A DNA stretch of 64,000 nt from positions 32,209,501-32,273,500 of the forward strand of contig CP114481.1 of the NCBI GenBank assembly GCA_027186245.1, given 5' to 3'. This DNA comes from Coriaria nepalensis. Lineage: Eukaryota > Streptophyta > Magnoliopsida > Cucurbitales > Coriariaceae. Of the stretch, positions 1 through 13,466 are shown one piece after another. How positions within the stretch are numbered: position 1 is the stretch's first letter; each line of letters begins with the position of its first letter. The notes under the pieces are model-generated. The model searched no databases, was not told where the DNA came from, and saw only the letters and a list, made by a program, of their open reading frames with translations. A program made the position numbers and the translations under genes.

Positions 1-2590
1 AGGTTTGCACTACAGACACAACTTTTGTGCATAACTTGCAAATGATCATTGCAAGGAAAGTGTGCATTCGTTTAACCTTAAAATCATTTCAATGAGATAT
101 TTCAAGTCAATAACTTATTTCAAAGCAAGTCGAACGTATTCTAGATTTGCACTACAGAGACAACTTTTGTGCATAACTTGCAAATGATCATTGCAAGGAA
201 AGTGTGCATTCGTTTAACCTTAAAATCATTTCAATGAGTCATTGCAAGTCAATAACATATGTCGAAGCAAGTCGAACGAATTCTAGTTTTGCACTACAGA
301 CACAACTTTTGTGCATAACTTGCAAATGATCAGTGCAAGGAAAGTGTGCATTTGTTTAACCTTAAAATCATTTCAATGAGTCATTGCAAGTCAATAACTT
401 ATTTCAAAGCAATTCGAACGAATTCTAGTTTTGCACTACAGACACAACTTTTGTGCATAACTTGCAAATGATCATTGCAAGGAAAGTGTGCATTTGTTTA
501 AAATTAAAATCATTTCAAAGAGTCCTTTCAAGTCAATAACTTATTTGAAAGCAAGTCGAACGAATTCTAATTTTGCACTACAGACACAACTTTTGTGCAT
601 AATTTGCAAATGATCATTGCAAGGAAAGTGTGCATTCGTTTAACCTTAAAATCACTTCAATGAGTCATTTCAAGTCAATAACTTATGTCAAAGCAAGTCG
701 AACGAAGTCTAGTTTTGCACTACAGACACAACTTTTGTGCATAACTTGCAAATGATCATTGCAAGGAAAGTGTGCATTCGTTTAACCTTAAAATCATTTC
801 AATGAGTCATTGCAAGTCAATAACTTATGTCAAAGCAAGTGGAACGAATTCTAGTTTTGCACTACAGACACAACTTTTGTGCATAACTTGCAAATGATCA
901 GTGCAAGGAAAGTGTGCATTCGTTTAACCTTAAAATCATTTCAATGAGTCATTGCAAGTCAATAACTTATTTCAAAGCAATTCGAACGAATTCTAATTTT
1001 GCACTACAGACACAACTTTTGTGCATAACTTGCAAATGATCATTGCAGGGAAAGTGTGCTTTCGTTTAACCTTAAAATCATTTCAATGAGTCCTTTCAAG
1101 TCAATAACTTATGTCAAAGCAAGTCGAACGAATTCTAGTTTTCTACTAAAAACACAACTTTTGTGCATAAGTTGCAAATGATCATTGCAAGGAAAGTGTG
1201 CTTTCGTTTAACCTTAAAATCATTTCTATGAGTCATTGCAAGTCAATAACTTATGTCAAAGCAACTCGAACGAATTCTAGTTTTGCACTACAGACACAAC
1301 TTTTGTGCATAACTTGCAAATGATCATTGCAAGGGCAGTGTGCATTCGTTTAACCTTAAAATCATTTCAATGAGTCATTTCAAGTCAATAACTTATGTCA
1401 AAGCAAGTCGAACGAATTCTAGGTTTGCGCTACAGACACAACTTTTGTGCATAACTTGCAAATGATCATTGCAAGGAAAGTGTGCATTCGTTTAACCTTA
1501 AAATCATTTCAGTGAGTCATTTCAAGTCAATAACTTATTTCAAAGCAAGTCGAACGTATTCTAGATTTGCACTACAGACACAACTTTTGTGCATAACTTG
1601 CAAATGATCATTGCAAGGAAAGTCTGCATTCGTTTAACCTTAAAATCATTTCAATGAGTCATTGCAAGTCAATAACTTATTTCAAGGCAATTCGAACGAA
1701 TTCTAGTTTTGCACTACAGACACAGCTTTTGTGCATAACTTGCAAATGATCTTTGCAAGGAAAGTGTGCATTCGTTTAACCTTAAAATCATTTCAATGAG
1801 TCATTGCAAGTCAATAACTTATGTCAAAGCAACTCGAACGAATTCTAGTTTTGCACTACAGACACAACTTTTGTGCATAACTTGCAAATGATCAGTGCAA
1901 GGAAAGTGTGCATTCGTTTAACCTTAAAATCATTTCAATGAGTCATTTCAAGTCAATAAATTATTTCAAAGCAAGTCAAACGAATTCTAGTTTTGCACTA
2001 CAGACACAACTTTTGTGCATAACTTGCAAATGATCTTTGCAAGGAAAGTGTGTATTCGTTTAACCTTAAAATCATTTCAATGAGTCATTGCAAGTCAATA
2101 ACATATTTCAAGGCAATTCGAACGAATTCTAGTTTTGCACTACAGACACAGCTTTTGTGCATAACTTGCAAATGATCTTTGCAAGGAAAGTGTGCATTCG
2201 TTTAACCTTAAAATCATTTCAATGAGTCATTGCAAGTCAATAACTTATGTCAAAGCAACTCGAACGAATTCTAGTTTTCTACTAAAAACACAACTTTTGT
2301 GCATAACTTGCAAATGATCAGTGCAAGGAAAGTGTGCATTCGTTTAACCTTAAAATCATTTCAATGAGTCATTTCAAGTCAATAAATTATTTCAAAGCAA
2401 GTCGAACGAATTCTAGTTTTGCACTACAGGCACAACTTTTGTGCATAACTTGCAAATGATCATTGAAAGGAAAGTGTGTATTCGTTTAACCTTAAAATCA
2501 TTTCAATGAGTCATTGTAAGTCAATAACTTATTTCATAGCAATTCGAACGAATTCTAGTTTTGCACTACAGACACAACTTTTGTGCATAA
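1..2590. repeat. First member of a 2.6-kb segment repeated at 8,662-11,393
   Basis: The variant order here recurs 8,661 bases downstream (61 monomers minus one base), then 8,803 bases downstream (62 monomers minus one) after one extra monomer in the second copy near 9,920-10,065. Paired landmarks are catttgttta 491/9,152, aagggcag 1,331/10,134, the aataaatt variant 1,955/10,758 and tcattgtaag 2,511/11,314. The match ends near 2,590 (atcttt here, atcatt downstream). The upstream end lies outside the window, so this may be the tail of a larger HOR of about 62 monomers. Confidence 0.8.
1681..2532. repeat. 3-mer HOR (426 bp), two copies
   Basis: The variants ttcaaggcaattcg (1,681 and 2,107) and cacagctttt (1,721 and 2,147), together with the following cttt, caactcg and cagtgc classes, recur with a spacing of 426 bases, three monomers. 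The second copy differs by having ctactaaaaa in place of gcactacaga near 2,278. Confidence 0.75.
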
Positions 2591-3108
2591 CTTGCAAATG
2601 ATCTTTGCAAGGAAAGTGTGCATTCGTTTAACCTTAAAATCATTTCAATGAGTCATTGCAAGTCAATAACTTATGTCAAAGCAACTCGAACGAATTCTAG
2701 TTTTGCACTACAGACACAACTTTTGTGCATAACTTGCAAATGATCAGTGCAAGGAAAGTGTGCATTCGTTTAACCTTAAAATCATTTCAATGACTCATTG
2801 CAAGTCAATAACTTATTTCAAAGCAATTCGAACGAATTCTAGTTTTGCACTACAGACACAACTTTTGTGCATAACTTGCAAATGATCTTTGCAAGGAAAG
2901 TGTGCATTCGTTTAACCTTAAAATCATTTCAATGAGTCATTGCAAGTCAATAACTTATGTCAAAGCAACTCGAACGAATTCTAGTTTTGCACTACAGACA
3001 CAACTTTTGTGCATAACTTGCAAATGATCAGTGCAAGGAAAGTGTGCATTCGTTTAACCTTAAAATCATTTCAATGACTCATTGCAAGTCAATAACTTAT
3101 TTCAAAGC
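2541..3108. repeat. 2-mer HOR (284 bp), two copies
   Basis: An alternation of a cttt-class monomer and a cagt-class monomer repeats with a spacing of 284 bases. The private change tgactcattg for tgagtcattg occurs at 2,791 and again at 3,075, and caactcg recurs near 2,684 and 2,966, so these two dimers are recent copies. Confidence 0.8.
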
Positions 3109-3248
3109 AATTCGAACGAATTCTAGTTTTGCACTACAGACACAACTTTTGTGCATAACTTGCAAATGATCATTGCAAGGAAAGTGTGCATTCGTTTAAA
3201 ATTAAAATCATTTCAAAGAGTCCTTTCAAGTCAATAACTTATTTCAAT

Positions 3249-6200
3249 GCAAGTCGAACGAATTCTAATTTTGCACTACAGACACAACTTTTGTGCACAC
3301 CTTGCAAATGATCATTGCAAGGAAAGCGTGCATTCGTTTAACCTTAAAATCATTTCAATGAGTCATTGCAAGTCAATAACTTATGTCGAAGCAAGTCGAA
3401 CGAATTCTAGTTTTGCACTACAGACACAACTTTTGTGCATAACTTGCAAATGATCATTGCAAGGGCAGTGTGCATTCGTTTAACCTTAAAATCATTTCAA
3501 TGAGTCATTTCAAGTCAATAACTTATGTCAAAGCACGTCGAACGAATTCTAGGTTTGCACTACAGACACAACTTTTGTGCATAACTTGCAAATGATCATT
3601 GCAAGGAAAGTGTGCATTCGTTTAACCTTAAAATCATTTCAATGAGGCATTTCAAGTCAATAACTTATTTCAAAGCAAGTCGAACGTATTCTAGATTTGC
3701 ACTACAGACACAACTTTTGTGCATAACTTGCAAATGATCATTGCAAGGAAAGTGTGCATTCGTTTAACCTTAAAATCATTTCAATGAGTCATTGCAAGTC
3801 AATAACTTATGTCGAAGCAAGTCGAACGAATTCTAGTTTTGCACTACGGACACAACTTTTGTGCATAACTTGCAAATGATCAGTGCAAGGAAAGTGTGCA
3901 TTCGTTTAACCTTAAAATCATTTCTATGAGTCATTGCAAGTCAATAACTTATTTCAAAGCAATTCGAACGAATTCTAGTTTTGCACTACAGACACAACTT
4001 TTGTGCATAATTTGCAAATGATCAGTGCAAGGAAAGTGTGCATTCATTTAACCTTAAAATCATTTCAATGAGTCATTTCAAGTCAATAACTTTTGTCAAA
4101 GCAAGTCGAACGAATTCTAGTTTTCTACTAAAAACACAACTTTTGTGCATAACTTGCAAATGATCATTGCAAGGGAAGTGTGCATTCGTTTAACCTTAAA
4201 ATCTTTTCAATGAGTCATTTCAAGTCAATAACTTATGTCAAAGCAAGTCGAACGAATTCTAGGTTTGCACTACAGACACAACTTTTGTGCATAATTTGGA
4301 AATGATCATAGCAAGGAAAGTGTGCATTCGTTTAACCTTAAAATCATTTCAATGAGTCATTTCAAGTCAATAACTTTTGTCAAAGCAAGTCGAACGAATT
4401 CTAGTTTTCTACTAAAAACACAACTTTTGTGCATAACTTGCAAATGATCATTGCAAGGGAAGTGTGCATTCGTTTAACCTTAAAATCATTTCAATGAGTC
4501 ATTTCAAGTCAATAACTTATGTCAAAGCAAGTCGAACGAATTCTAGTTTTGCACTACAGACACAACTTTTGTGCATAATTTGCAAATGATCATTGCAAGG
4601 AAAGTGTGCATTCGTTTAACCTTAAAATCACTTCAATGAGTCATTTCAAGTCAATAACTTATGTCAAAGCAAGTCGAACGAATTCTAATTTTGCACTACA
4701 GACACAACTTTTGTGCACACCTTGCAAATGATCATTGCAAGGAAAGCGTGCATTCGTTTAACCTTAAAATCATTTCAATGAGTCATTGCAAGTCAATAAC
4801 TTATGTCGAAGCAAGTCGAACGAATTCTAGTTTTGCACTACAGACACAACTTTTGTGCATAACTTGCAAATGATCATTGCAAGGGCAGTGTGCATTCGTT
4901 TAACCTTAAAATCATTTCAATGAGTCATTTCAAGTCAATAACTTATGTCAAAGCAAGTCGAACGAATTCTAGGTTTGCACTACAGACACAACTTTTGTGC
5001 ATAACTTGCAAATGATCATTGCAAGGAAAGTGTGCATTCGTTTAACCTTAAAATAATTTCAATGAGGCATTTCAAGTCAATAACTTATTTCAAAGCAAGT
5101 CGAACGTATTCTAGATTTGCACTACAGACACAACTTTTGTGCATAACTTGCAAATGATCATTGCAAGGAAAGTGTGCATTCGTTTAACCTTAAAATCATT
5201 TCAATGAGTCATTGCAAGTCAATAACTTATGTCGAAGCAAGTCGAACGAATTCTAGTTTTGCACTACGGACACAACTTTTGTGCATAACTTGCAAATGAT
5301 CAGTGCAAGGAAAGTGTGCATTCGTTTAACCTTAAAATCATTTCTATGAGTCATTGCAAGTCAATAACTTATTTCAAAGCAATTCGAACGAATTCTAGTT
5401 TTGCACTACAGACACAACTTTTGTGCATAATTTGCAAATGATCAGTGCAAGGAAAGTGTGCATTCATTTAACCTTAAAATCATTTCAATGAGTCATTTCA
5501 AGTCAATAACTTTTGTCAAAGCAAGTCGAACGAATTCTAGTTTTCTACTAAAAACACAACTTTTGTGCATAACTTGCAAATGATCATTGCAAGGGAAGTG
5601 TGCATTCGTTTAACCTTAAAATCTTTTCAATGAGTCATTTCAAGTCAATAACTTATGTCAAAGCAAGTCGAACGAATTCTAGGTTTGCACTACAGACACA
5701 ACTTTTGTGCATAATTTGGAAATGATCATAGCAAGGAAAGTGTGCATTCGTTTAACCTTAAAATCATTTCAATGAGTCATTTCAAGTCAATAACTTTTGT
5801 CAAAGCAAGTCGAACGAATTCTAGTTTTCTACTAAAAACACAACTTTTGTGCATAACTTGCAAATGATCATTGCAAGGGAAGTGTGCATTCGTTTAACCT
5901 TAAAATCATTTCAATGAGTCATTTCAAGTCAATAACTTATGTCAAAGCAAGTCGAACGAATTCTAGTTTTGCACTACAGACACAACTTTTGTGCATAATT
6001 TGCAAATGATCATTGCAAGGAAAGTGTGCATTCGTTTAACCTTAAAATCACTTCAATGAGTCATTTCAAGTCAATAACTTATGTCAAAGCAAGTCGAACG
6101 AATTCTAGTTTTGCACTACAGACACAACTTTTGTGCACACCTTGCAAATGATCATTGCAAGGAAAGCGTGCATTCGTTTAACCTTAAAATCATTTCAATG

Positions 6201-6300
6201 AGTCATTGCAAGTCAATAACTTATGTCGAAGCAAGTCGAACGAATTCTAGTTTTGCACTACAGACACAACTTTTGTGCATAACTTGCAAATGATCATTGC
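3249..6300. repeat. 10-mer HOR (1,420 bp), about 2.1 copies
   Basis: Units at about 3,249-4,668 and 4,669-6,088, plus a partial third to about 6,300, share the same order of variants. Paired landmarks 1,420 apart are gcactacgga 3,841/5,261, ataatttgga 4,291/5,711 and cattcattta 4,041/5,461. The copies look more than 99% identical, with scattered single changes such as cacgtcg near 3,536 and aaataatttc near 5,051. The similarity stops abruptly at 6,300, where the expected aagggcag is aaggaaag. Three short open frames in this block, including 4,661-4,873, are the same satellite stretch copied by the HOR, not genes. Confidence 0.88.
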
Positions 6301-8100
6301 AAGGAAAGTGTGCATTCGTTTATCCTTAAAATCATTTCTATGTGTCATTGCAAGTCAATAACTTATTTCAAAGCAATTCGAACGAATTCTAGTTTTGCAC
6401 TACAGACACAACTTTTGTGCATAATTTGGAAATGATCATAGCAAGGAAAGTGTGCATTCGTTTAACCTTAAAATCATTTCAATGAGTCATTTCAAGTCAA
6501 TAACTTTTGTCAAAGCAAGTCGAACGAATTCTAGTTTTCTACTAAAAACACAACTTTTGTGCATAACTTGCAAATGATCATTGCAAGGGAAGTGTGCATT
6601 CGTTTAACCTTAAAATCATTTCAATGAGTCATTTCAAGTCAATAACTTTTGTCAAAGCAAGTCGAACGAATTCTAGTTTTCTGCTAAAAACACAACTTTT
6701 GTGCATAACTTGCAAATGATCATTGCAAGGGAAGTGTGCATTCGTTTAACCTTAAAATCATTTCAATGAGTCATTTCAAGTCAATAACTTATGTCAAAGC
6801 AAGTCGAACGAATTCTAGTTTTGCACTACAGACACAACTTTTGTGCATAATTTGCAAATGATCATTGCAAGGAAAGTGTGCATTCGTTTAACCTTAAAAT
6901 CACTTCAATGAGTCATTTCAAGTCAATAACTTATGTCAAAGCAAGTCGAACGAATTCTAGTTTTGCACTACAGACACAACTTTTGTGCACAGCTTGCAAA
7001 TGATCATTGCAAGGAAAGCGTGCATTCGTTTAACCTTAAAATCATTTCAATGAGTCATTGCAAGTCAATAACTTTTGTCAAAGCAAGTCGAACGAATTCT
7101 AGTTTTCTACTAAAAACACAACTTTTGTGCATAACTTGCAAATGATCATTGCAAGGGAAGTGTGCATTCGTTTAACCTTAAAATCATTTCAATGAGTCAT
7201 TTCAAGTCAATAACTTATGTCAAAGCAAGTCGAACGAATTCTAGTTTTGCACTACAGACACAACTTTTGTGCATAATTTGCGAATGATCATTGCAAGGGA
7301 AGTGTGCATTCGTTAACCTTAAAATCATTTCTATGAGTCATTTCAAGTCAATAACTTATTTCAAAGCAAGTCGAACGAATTCTAGTTTTCTGCTAAAAAC
7401 ACAACTTTTGTGCATAACTTGCAAATGATCATTGCAAGGGAAGTGTGCATTCGTTTAACCTTAAAATCATTTCAATGAGTCATTTCAAGTCAATAACTTA
7501 TGTCGAAGCAAGTCGAACGAATTCTAGTTTTGCACTACAGACACAACTTTTGTGCATAATTTGCAAATGATCATTGCAAGGAAAGTGTGCATTCGTTTAA
7601 CCTTAAAATCACTTCAATGAGTCATTTCAAGTCAATAACTTATGTCAAAGCAAGTCGAACGAATTCTAGTTTTGCACTACAGACACAACTTTTGTGCACA
7701 GCTTGCAAATGATCATTGCAAGGAAAGCGTGCATTCGTTTAACCTTAAAATCATTTCAATGAGTCATTGCAAGTCAATAACTTTTGTCAAAGCAAGTCGA
7801 ACGAATTCTAGTTTTCTACTAAAAACACAACTTTTGTGCATAACTTGCAAATGATCATTGCAAGGGAAGTGTGCATTCGTTTAACCTTAAAATCATTTCA
7901 ATGAGTCATTTCAAGTCAATAACTTTTGTCAAAGCAAGTCGAACGAATTCTAGTTTTCTGCTAAAAACACAACTTTTGTGCATAACTTGCAAATGATCAT
8001 TGCAAGGGAAGTGTGCATTCGTTTAACCTTAAAATCATTTCAATGAGTCATTTCAAGTCAATAACCTATGTCGAAGCAAGTCGAACGAATTCTAGTTTTG
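6301..8100. repeat. Mosaic of 4-, 5- and 6-monomer repeats
   Basis: The block reuses variants of the preceding 10-mer at shorter spacing. The ataatttgga variant recurs 710 bases (five monomers) after its last copy (5,711 and 6,421). The ctgctaaaaa variant occurs at 6,681, 7,390 and 7,958, spacings of five monomers minus one base and four monomers. This looks like unequal exchange within the 10-mer. The gcactacgga variant reappears at 8,100. Confidence 0.72.
7309..7320. other. Single-base deletion in a monomer (cgttaacc for cgtttaacc)
   Basis: One T is missing from the cgtttaacc stretch near 7,313, giving a 141-bp monomer. Every HOR spacing that crosses this point is one base short of a multiple of 142 (for example 709 and 2,839). 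A sister monomer at 8,662-8,803, with the same nearby cgaatgatca variant (7,281 and 8,700), is intact, so the deletion is private to this unit. Confidence 0.9.
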
Positions 8101-8661
8101 CACTACGGACACAACTTTTGTGCATAACTTGCAAATGATCAGTGCAAGGAAAGTGTGCATTCGTTTAACCTTAAAATCATTTCTATGAGTCATTGCAAGT
8201 CAATAACTTATTTCAAAGCAATTCGAACGAATTCTAGTTTTGCACTACAGACACAACTTTTGTGCATAACTTGCAAATGATCAGTGCAAGGAAAGTGTGC
8301 ATTCGTTTAACCTTAAAATCATTGCTATGAGTCATTGCAAGTCAATAACTTATTTCAAAGCAATTCGAACAAATTCTAGTTTTGCACTACAGACACAACT
8401 TTTGTGCATAATTTGCAAATGATCATTGCAAGGAAAGTGTGCATTCGTTTAACCTTAAAATCATTTCAATGAGTCATTTCAAGTCAATAACTTTTGTCAA
8501 AGCAAGTCGAACGAATTCTAGTTTTCTACTAAAAACACAACTTTTGTGCATAACTTGCAAATGATCATTGCAAGGGAAGTGTGCATTCGTTTAACCTTAA
8601 AATCATTTCAATGAGTCATTTCAAGTCAATAACTTATGTCAAAGCAAGTCGAACGAATTCT

Positions 8662-11393
8662 AGTTTTGCACTACAGACACAACTTTTGTGCATAATTTGC
8701 GAATGATCATTGCAAGGGAAGTGTGCATTCGTTTAACCTTAAAATCATTTCTATGAGTCATTTCAAGTCAATAACTTATTTCAAAGCAAGTCGAACGTAT
8801 TCTAGATTTGCACTACAGACACAACTTTTGTGCATAACTTGCAAATGATCATTGCAAGGAAAGTGTGCATTCGTTTAACCTTAAAATCATTTCAATGAGT
8901 CATTGCAAGTCAATAACTTATGTCGAAGCAAGTCGAACGAATTCTAGTTTTGCACTACAGACACAACTTTTGTGCATAACTTGCAAATGATCAGTGCAAG
9001 GAAAGTGTGCATTCGTTTAACCTTAAAATCATTTCAATGAGTCATTGCAAGTCAATAACTTATTTCAAAGCAATTCGAACGAATTCTAGTTTTGCACTAC
9101 AGACACAACTTTTGTGCATAACTTGCAAATGATCATTGCAAGGAAAGTGTGCATTTGTTTAAAATTAAAATCATTTCAAAGAGTCCTTTCAAGTCAATAA
9201 CTTATTTGAAAGCAAGTCGAACGAATTCTAATTTTGCACTACAGACACAACTTTTGTGCATAATTTGCAAATGATCATTGCAAGGAAAGTGTGCATTCGT
9301 TTAACCTTAAAATCACTTCAATGAGTCATTTCAAGTCAATAACTTATGTCAAAGCAAGTCGAACGAATTCTAGTTTTGCACTACAGACACAACTTTTGTG
9401 CATAACTTGCAAATGATCATTGCAAGGAAAGCGTGCATTCGTTTAACCTTCAAATCATTTCAATGAGTCATTGCAAGTCAATAACTTATGTCAAAGCAAG
9501 TGGAACGAATTCTAGTTTTGCACTACAGACACAACTTTTGTGCATAACTTGCAAATGATCAGTGCAAGGAAAGTGTGCATTCGTTTAACCTTAAAATCAT
9601 TTCAATGAGTCATTGCAAGTCAATAACTTATTTCAAAGCAATTCGAACGAATTCTAATTTTGCACTACAGACACAACTTTTGTGCATAACTTGCAAATGA
9701 TCATTGCAAGGAAAGTGTGCTTTCGTTTAACCTTAAAATCATTTCAATGAGTCCTTTCAAGTCAATAACTTATGTCAAAGCAAGTCGAACGAATTCTAGT
9801 TTTTTACTAAAAACACAACTTTTGTGCATAACTTGCAAATGATCATTGCAAGGAAAGTGTGCTTTCGTTTAACCTTAAAATCATTTCAATGAGTCATTGC
9901 AAGTCAATAACTTATTTCAAGGCAATTCGAACGAATTCTAGTTTTGCACTACAGACACAGCTTTTGTGCATAACTTGCAAATGATCTTTGCAAGGAAAGT
10001 GTGCATTCGTTTAACCTTAAAATCATTTCAATGAGTCATTGCAAGTCAATAACTTATGTCAAAGCAACTCGAACGAATTCTAGTTTTGCACTACAGACAC
10101 AACTTTTGTGCATAACTTGCAAATGATCATTGCAAGGGCAGTGTGCATTCGTTTAACCTTAAAATCATTTCAATGAGTCATTTCAAGTCAATAACTTATG
10201 TCAAAGCAAGTCGAACGAATTCTAGGTTTGCACTACAGACACAACTTTTGTGCATAACTTGCAAATGATCATTGCAAGGAAAGTGTGCATTCGTTTAACC
10301 TTAAAATCATTTCAATGAGGCATTTCAAGTCAATAACTTATTTCAAAGCAAGTCGAACGTATTCTAGATTTGCACTACAGACACAACTTTTGTGCATAAC
10401 TTGCAAATGATCATTGCAAGGAAAGTGTGCATTCGTTTAACCTTAAAATCATTTCAATGAGTCATTGCAAGTAAATAACTTATTTCAAGGCAATTCGAAC
10501 GAATTCTAGTTTTGCACTACAGTCACAGCTTTTGTGCATAACTTGCAAATGATCTTTGCAAGGAAAGTGTGCATTCGTTTAACCTTAAAATCATTTCAAT
10601 GAGTCATTGCAAGTCAATAACTTATGTCAAAGCAACTCGAACGAATTCTAGTTTTGCACTACAGACACAACTTTTGTGCATAACTTGCAAATGATCAGTG
10701 CAAGGAAAGTGTGCATTCGTTTAACCTTAAAATCATTTCAATGAGTCATTTCAAGTCAATAAATTATTTCAAAGCATGTCGAACGAATTCTAGTTTTGCA
10801 CTACAGACACAACTTTTGTGCATAACTTGCAAATGATCTTTGCAAGGAAAGTGTGCATTCGTTTAACCTTAAAATCATTTCAATGAGTCATTGCAAGTCA
10901 ATAACTTATTTCAAGGCAATTCGAATGAATTCTAGTTTTGCACTACAAACACAGCTTTTGTGCATAACTTGCAAATGATCTTTGCAAGGAAAGTGTGCAT
11001 TCGTTTAACCTTAAAATCATTTCAATGAGTCATTGCAAGTCAATAACTTATGTCAAAGCAAGTCGAACGAATTCTAGTTTTCTACTAAAAACACAACTTT
11101 TGTGCATAACTTGCAAATGATCAGTGCAAGGAAAGTGTGCATTCGTTTAACCTTAAAATCATTTCAATGAGTCATTTCAAGTCAATAAATTATTTCAAAG
11201 CAAGTCGAACGAATTCTAGTTCTGCACTACAGACACAACTTTTGTGCATAACTTGCAAATGATCATTGCAAGGAAAGTGTGTATTCGTTTAACCTTAAAA
11301 TCATTTCAATGAGTCATTGTAAGTCAATAACTTATTTCATAGCAATTCGAACGAATTCTAGTTTTGCACTACAGACACAACTTTTGTGCATAA
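8662..11393. repeat. Second copy of the segment at 1-2,590
   Basis: The variant order of the window start is repeated here, with one additional monomer near 9,920-10,065 of the ttcaaggcaattcg and cacagctttt type. Downstream of that monomer the spacing to the first copy is a constant 8,803 bases up to about 11,393. The segment flows directly into a 9-mer HOR that reuses its last part. Confidence 0.8.
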
Positions 11394-13466
11394 CCTGCAA
11401 ATGATCATTGCAAAGAAAGTGTGCATTCATTTAACCTTAAAATCATTTCAATGAGTCATTTCAAGTCAATAACTTTTGTCAAAGCAAGTCGAACGAATTC
11501 TAGTTTTCTACTAAAAACACAACTTTTGTGCATAACTTGCAAATGATCATTGCAAGGAAAGTGTGCATTCGTTTAACCTTAAAATCATTTCAATGAGTCA
11601 TTGCAAGTCAATAACTTATGTCAAAGCAAGTCGAACGAATTCTAGTTTTGCACTACAGACACAGCTTTTGTGCATAACTTGCAAATGATCAGTGCAAGGA
11701 AAGTGTGCATTCGTTTAACCTTAAAATCATTTCAATGAGTCATTTCAAGTCAATAACTTATGTCAAAGCAAGTCGAACGAATTCAAGGTTTGCACTACAG
11801 ACACAACTTTTGTGCATAACTTGCAAATGATCATTGCAAGGAAAGTGTGCATTCGTTTAACCTTAAAATCATTTCAATGAGTCATTTCAAGTCAATAACT
11901 TATTTCAAAGCAAGTCGAACGTATTCTAGTTTTGCACTACCGACACAACTTTTGTGCATAACTTGCAAATGATCATTGCAAGGAAAGTGTGCATTCGTTT
12001 AACATTAAAATCATTTCAATGAGTCATTTCAAGTCAATAACTTATGTCAAAGCAGGTCGAACGAATTCTAGTTTTCTACTAAAAACGCAACTTTTGTGCA
12101 TAACTTGCAAATGATCAGTGCAAGGAAAGTGTGCATTCGTTTAACCTTAAAATCATTTCAATGAGTCATTGCAAGTCAATAACTTATTTCAAGGCAATTC
12201 GAATGAATTCTAGTTTTGCACTACAGACACAGCTTTTGTGCATAACTTGCAAATGATCTTTGCAAGGAAAGTGTGCATTCGTTTAACCTTAAAATCATTT
12301 CAATGAGTCATTGCAAGTCAATAACTTATGTCAAAGCAAGTCGAACGAATTCTAGTTTTCTACTAAAAACACAACTTTTGTGCATAACTTGCAAATGATC
12401 AGTGCAAGGAAAGTGTGCATTCGTTTAACCTTAAAATCATTTCAATGAGTCATTTCAAGTCAATAAATTATTTCAAAGCAAGTCGAACGAATTCTAGTTC
12501 TGCACTACAGACACAACTTTTGTGCATAACTTGCAAATGATCATTGCAAGGAAAGTGTGTATTCGTTTAACCTTAAAATCATTTCAATGAGTCATTGTAA
12601 GTCAATAACTTATTTCATAGCAATTCGAACGAATTCTAGTTTTGCACTACAGACACAACTTTTGTGCATAACCTGCAAATGATCATTGCAAAGAAAGTGT
12701 GCATTCATTTAACCTTAAAATCATTTCAATGAGTCATTTCAAGTCAATAACTTTTGTCAAAGCAAGTCGAACGAATTCTAGTTTTCTACTAAAAACACAA
12801 CTTTTGTGCATAACTTGCAAATGATCATTGCAAGGAAAGTGTGCATTCGTTTAACCTTAAAATCATTTCAATGAGTCATTGCAAGTCAATAACTTATGTC
12901 AAAGCAAGTCGAACGAATTCTAGTTTTGCACTACAGACACAGCTTTTGTGCATAACTTGCAAATGATCAGTGCAAGGAAAGTGTGCATTCGTTTAACCTT
13001 AAAATCATTTCAATGAGTCATTTCAAGTCAATAACTTATGTCAAAGCAAGTCGAACGAATTCAAGGTTTGCACTACAGACACAACTTTTGTGCATAACTT
13101 GCAAATGATCATTGCAAGGAAAGTGTGCATTCGTTTAACCTTAAAATCATTTCAATGAGTCATTTCAAGTCAATAACTTATTTCAAAGCAAGTCGAACGT
13201 ATTCTAGTTTTGCACTACCGACACAACTTTTGTGCATAACTTGCAAATGATCATTGCAAGGAAAGTGTGCATTCGTTTAACATTAAAATCATTTCAATGA
13301 GTCATTTCAAGTCAATAACTTATGTCAAAGCAAGTCGAACGAATTCTAGTTTTCTACTAAAAACGCAACTTTTGTGCATAACTTGCAAATGATCAGTGCA
13401 AGGAAAGTGTGCATTCGTTTAACCTTAAAATCATTTCAATGAGTCATTGCAAGTCAATAACTTATT
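10841..13466. repeat. 9-mer HOR (1,278 bp), about 2.05 copies
   Basis: Units at about 10,841-12,118 and 12,119-13,396 share tcgaatgaat (10,921/12,199), the EcoRI-retaining attcaagg variant (11,781/13,059) and cattcattt (11,424/12,702), all 1,278 apart. Differences are single bases, for example caggtcg near 12,054 against caagtcg one unit later, and acaaacacag near 10,947 against acagacacag. The match ends near 13,466. Confidence 0.88.

Noticed and set aside
4661..4873. Short open frames of 68-70 codons (also at 3,247, 6,081, 6,933, 7,642 and 14,316)
   Set aside because: Each is the same 1.5 monomers of satellite read in one frame, copied along with the HORs. There is no codon bias, no regulatory context and no independent conservation of the reading.
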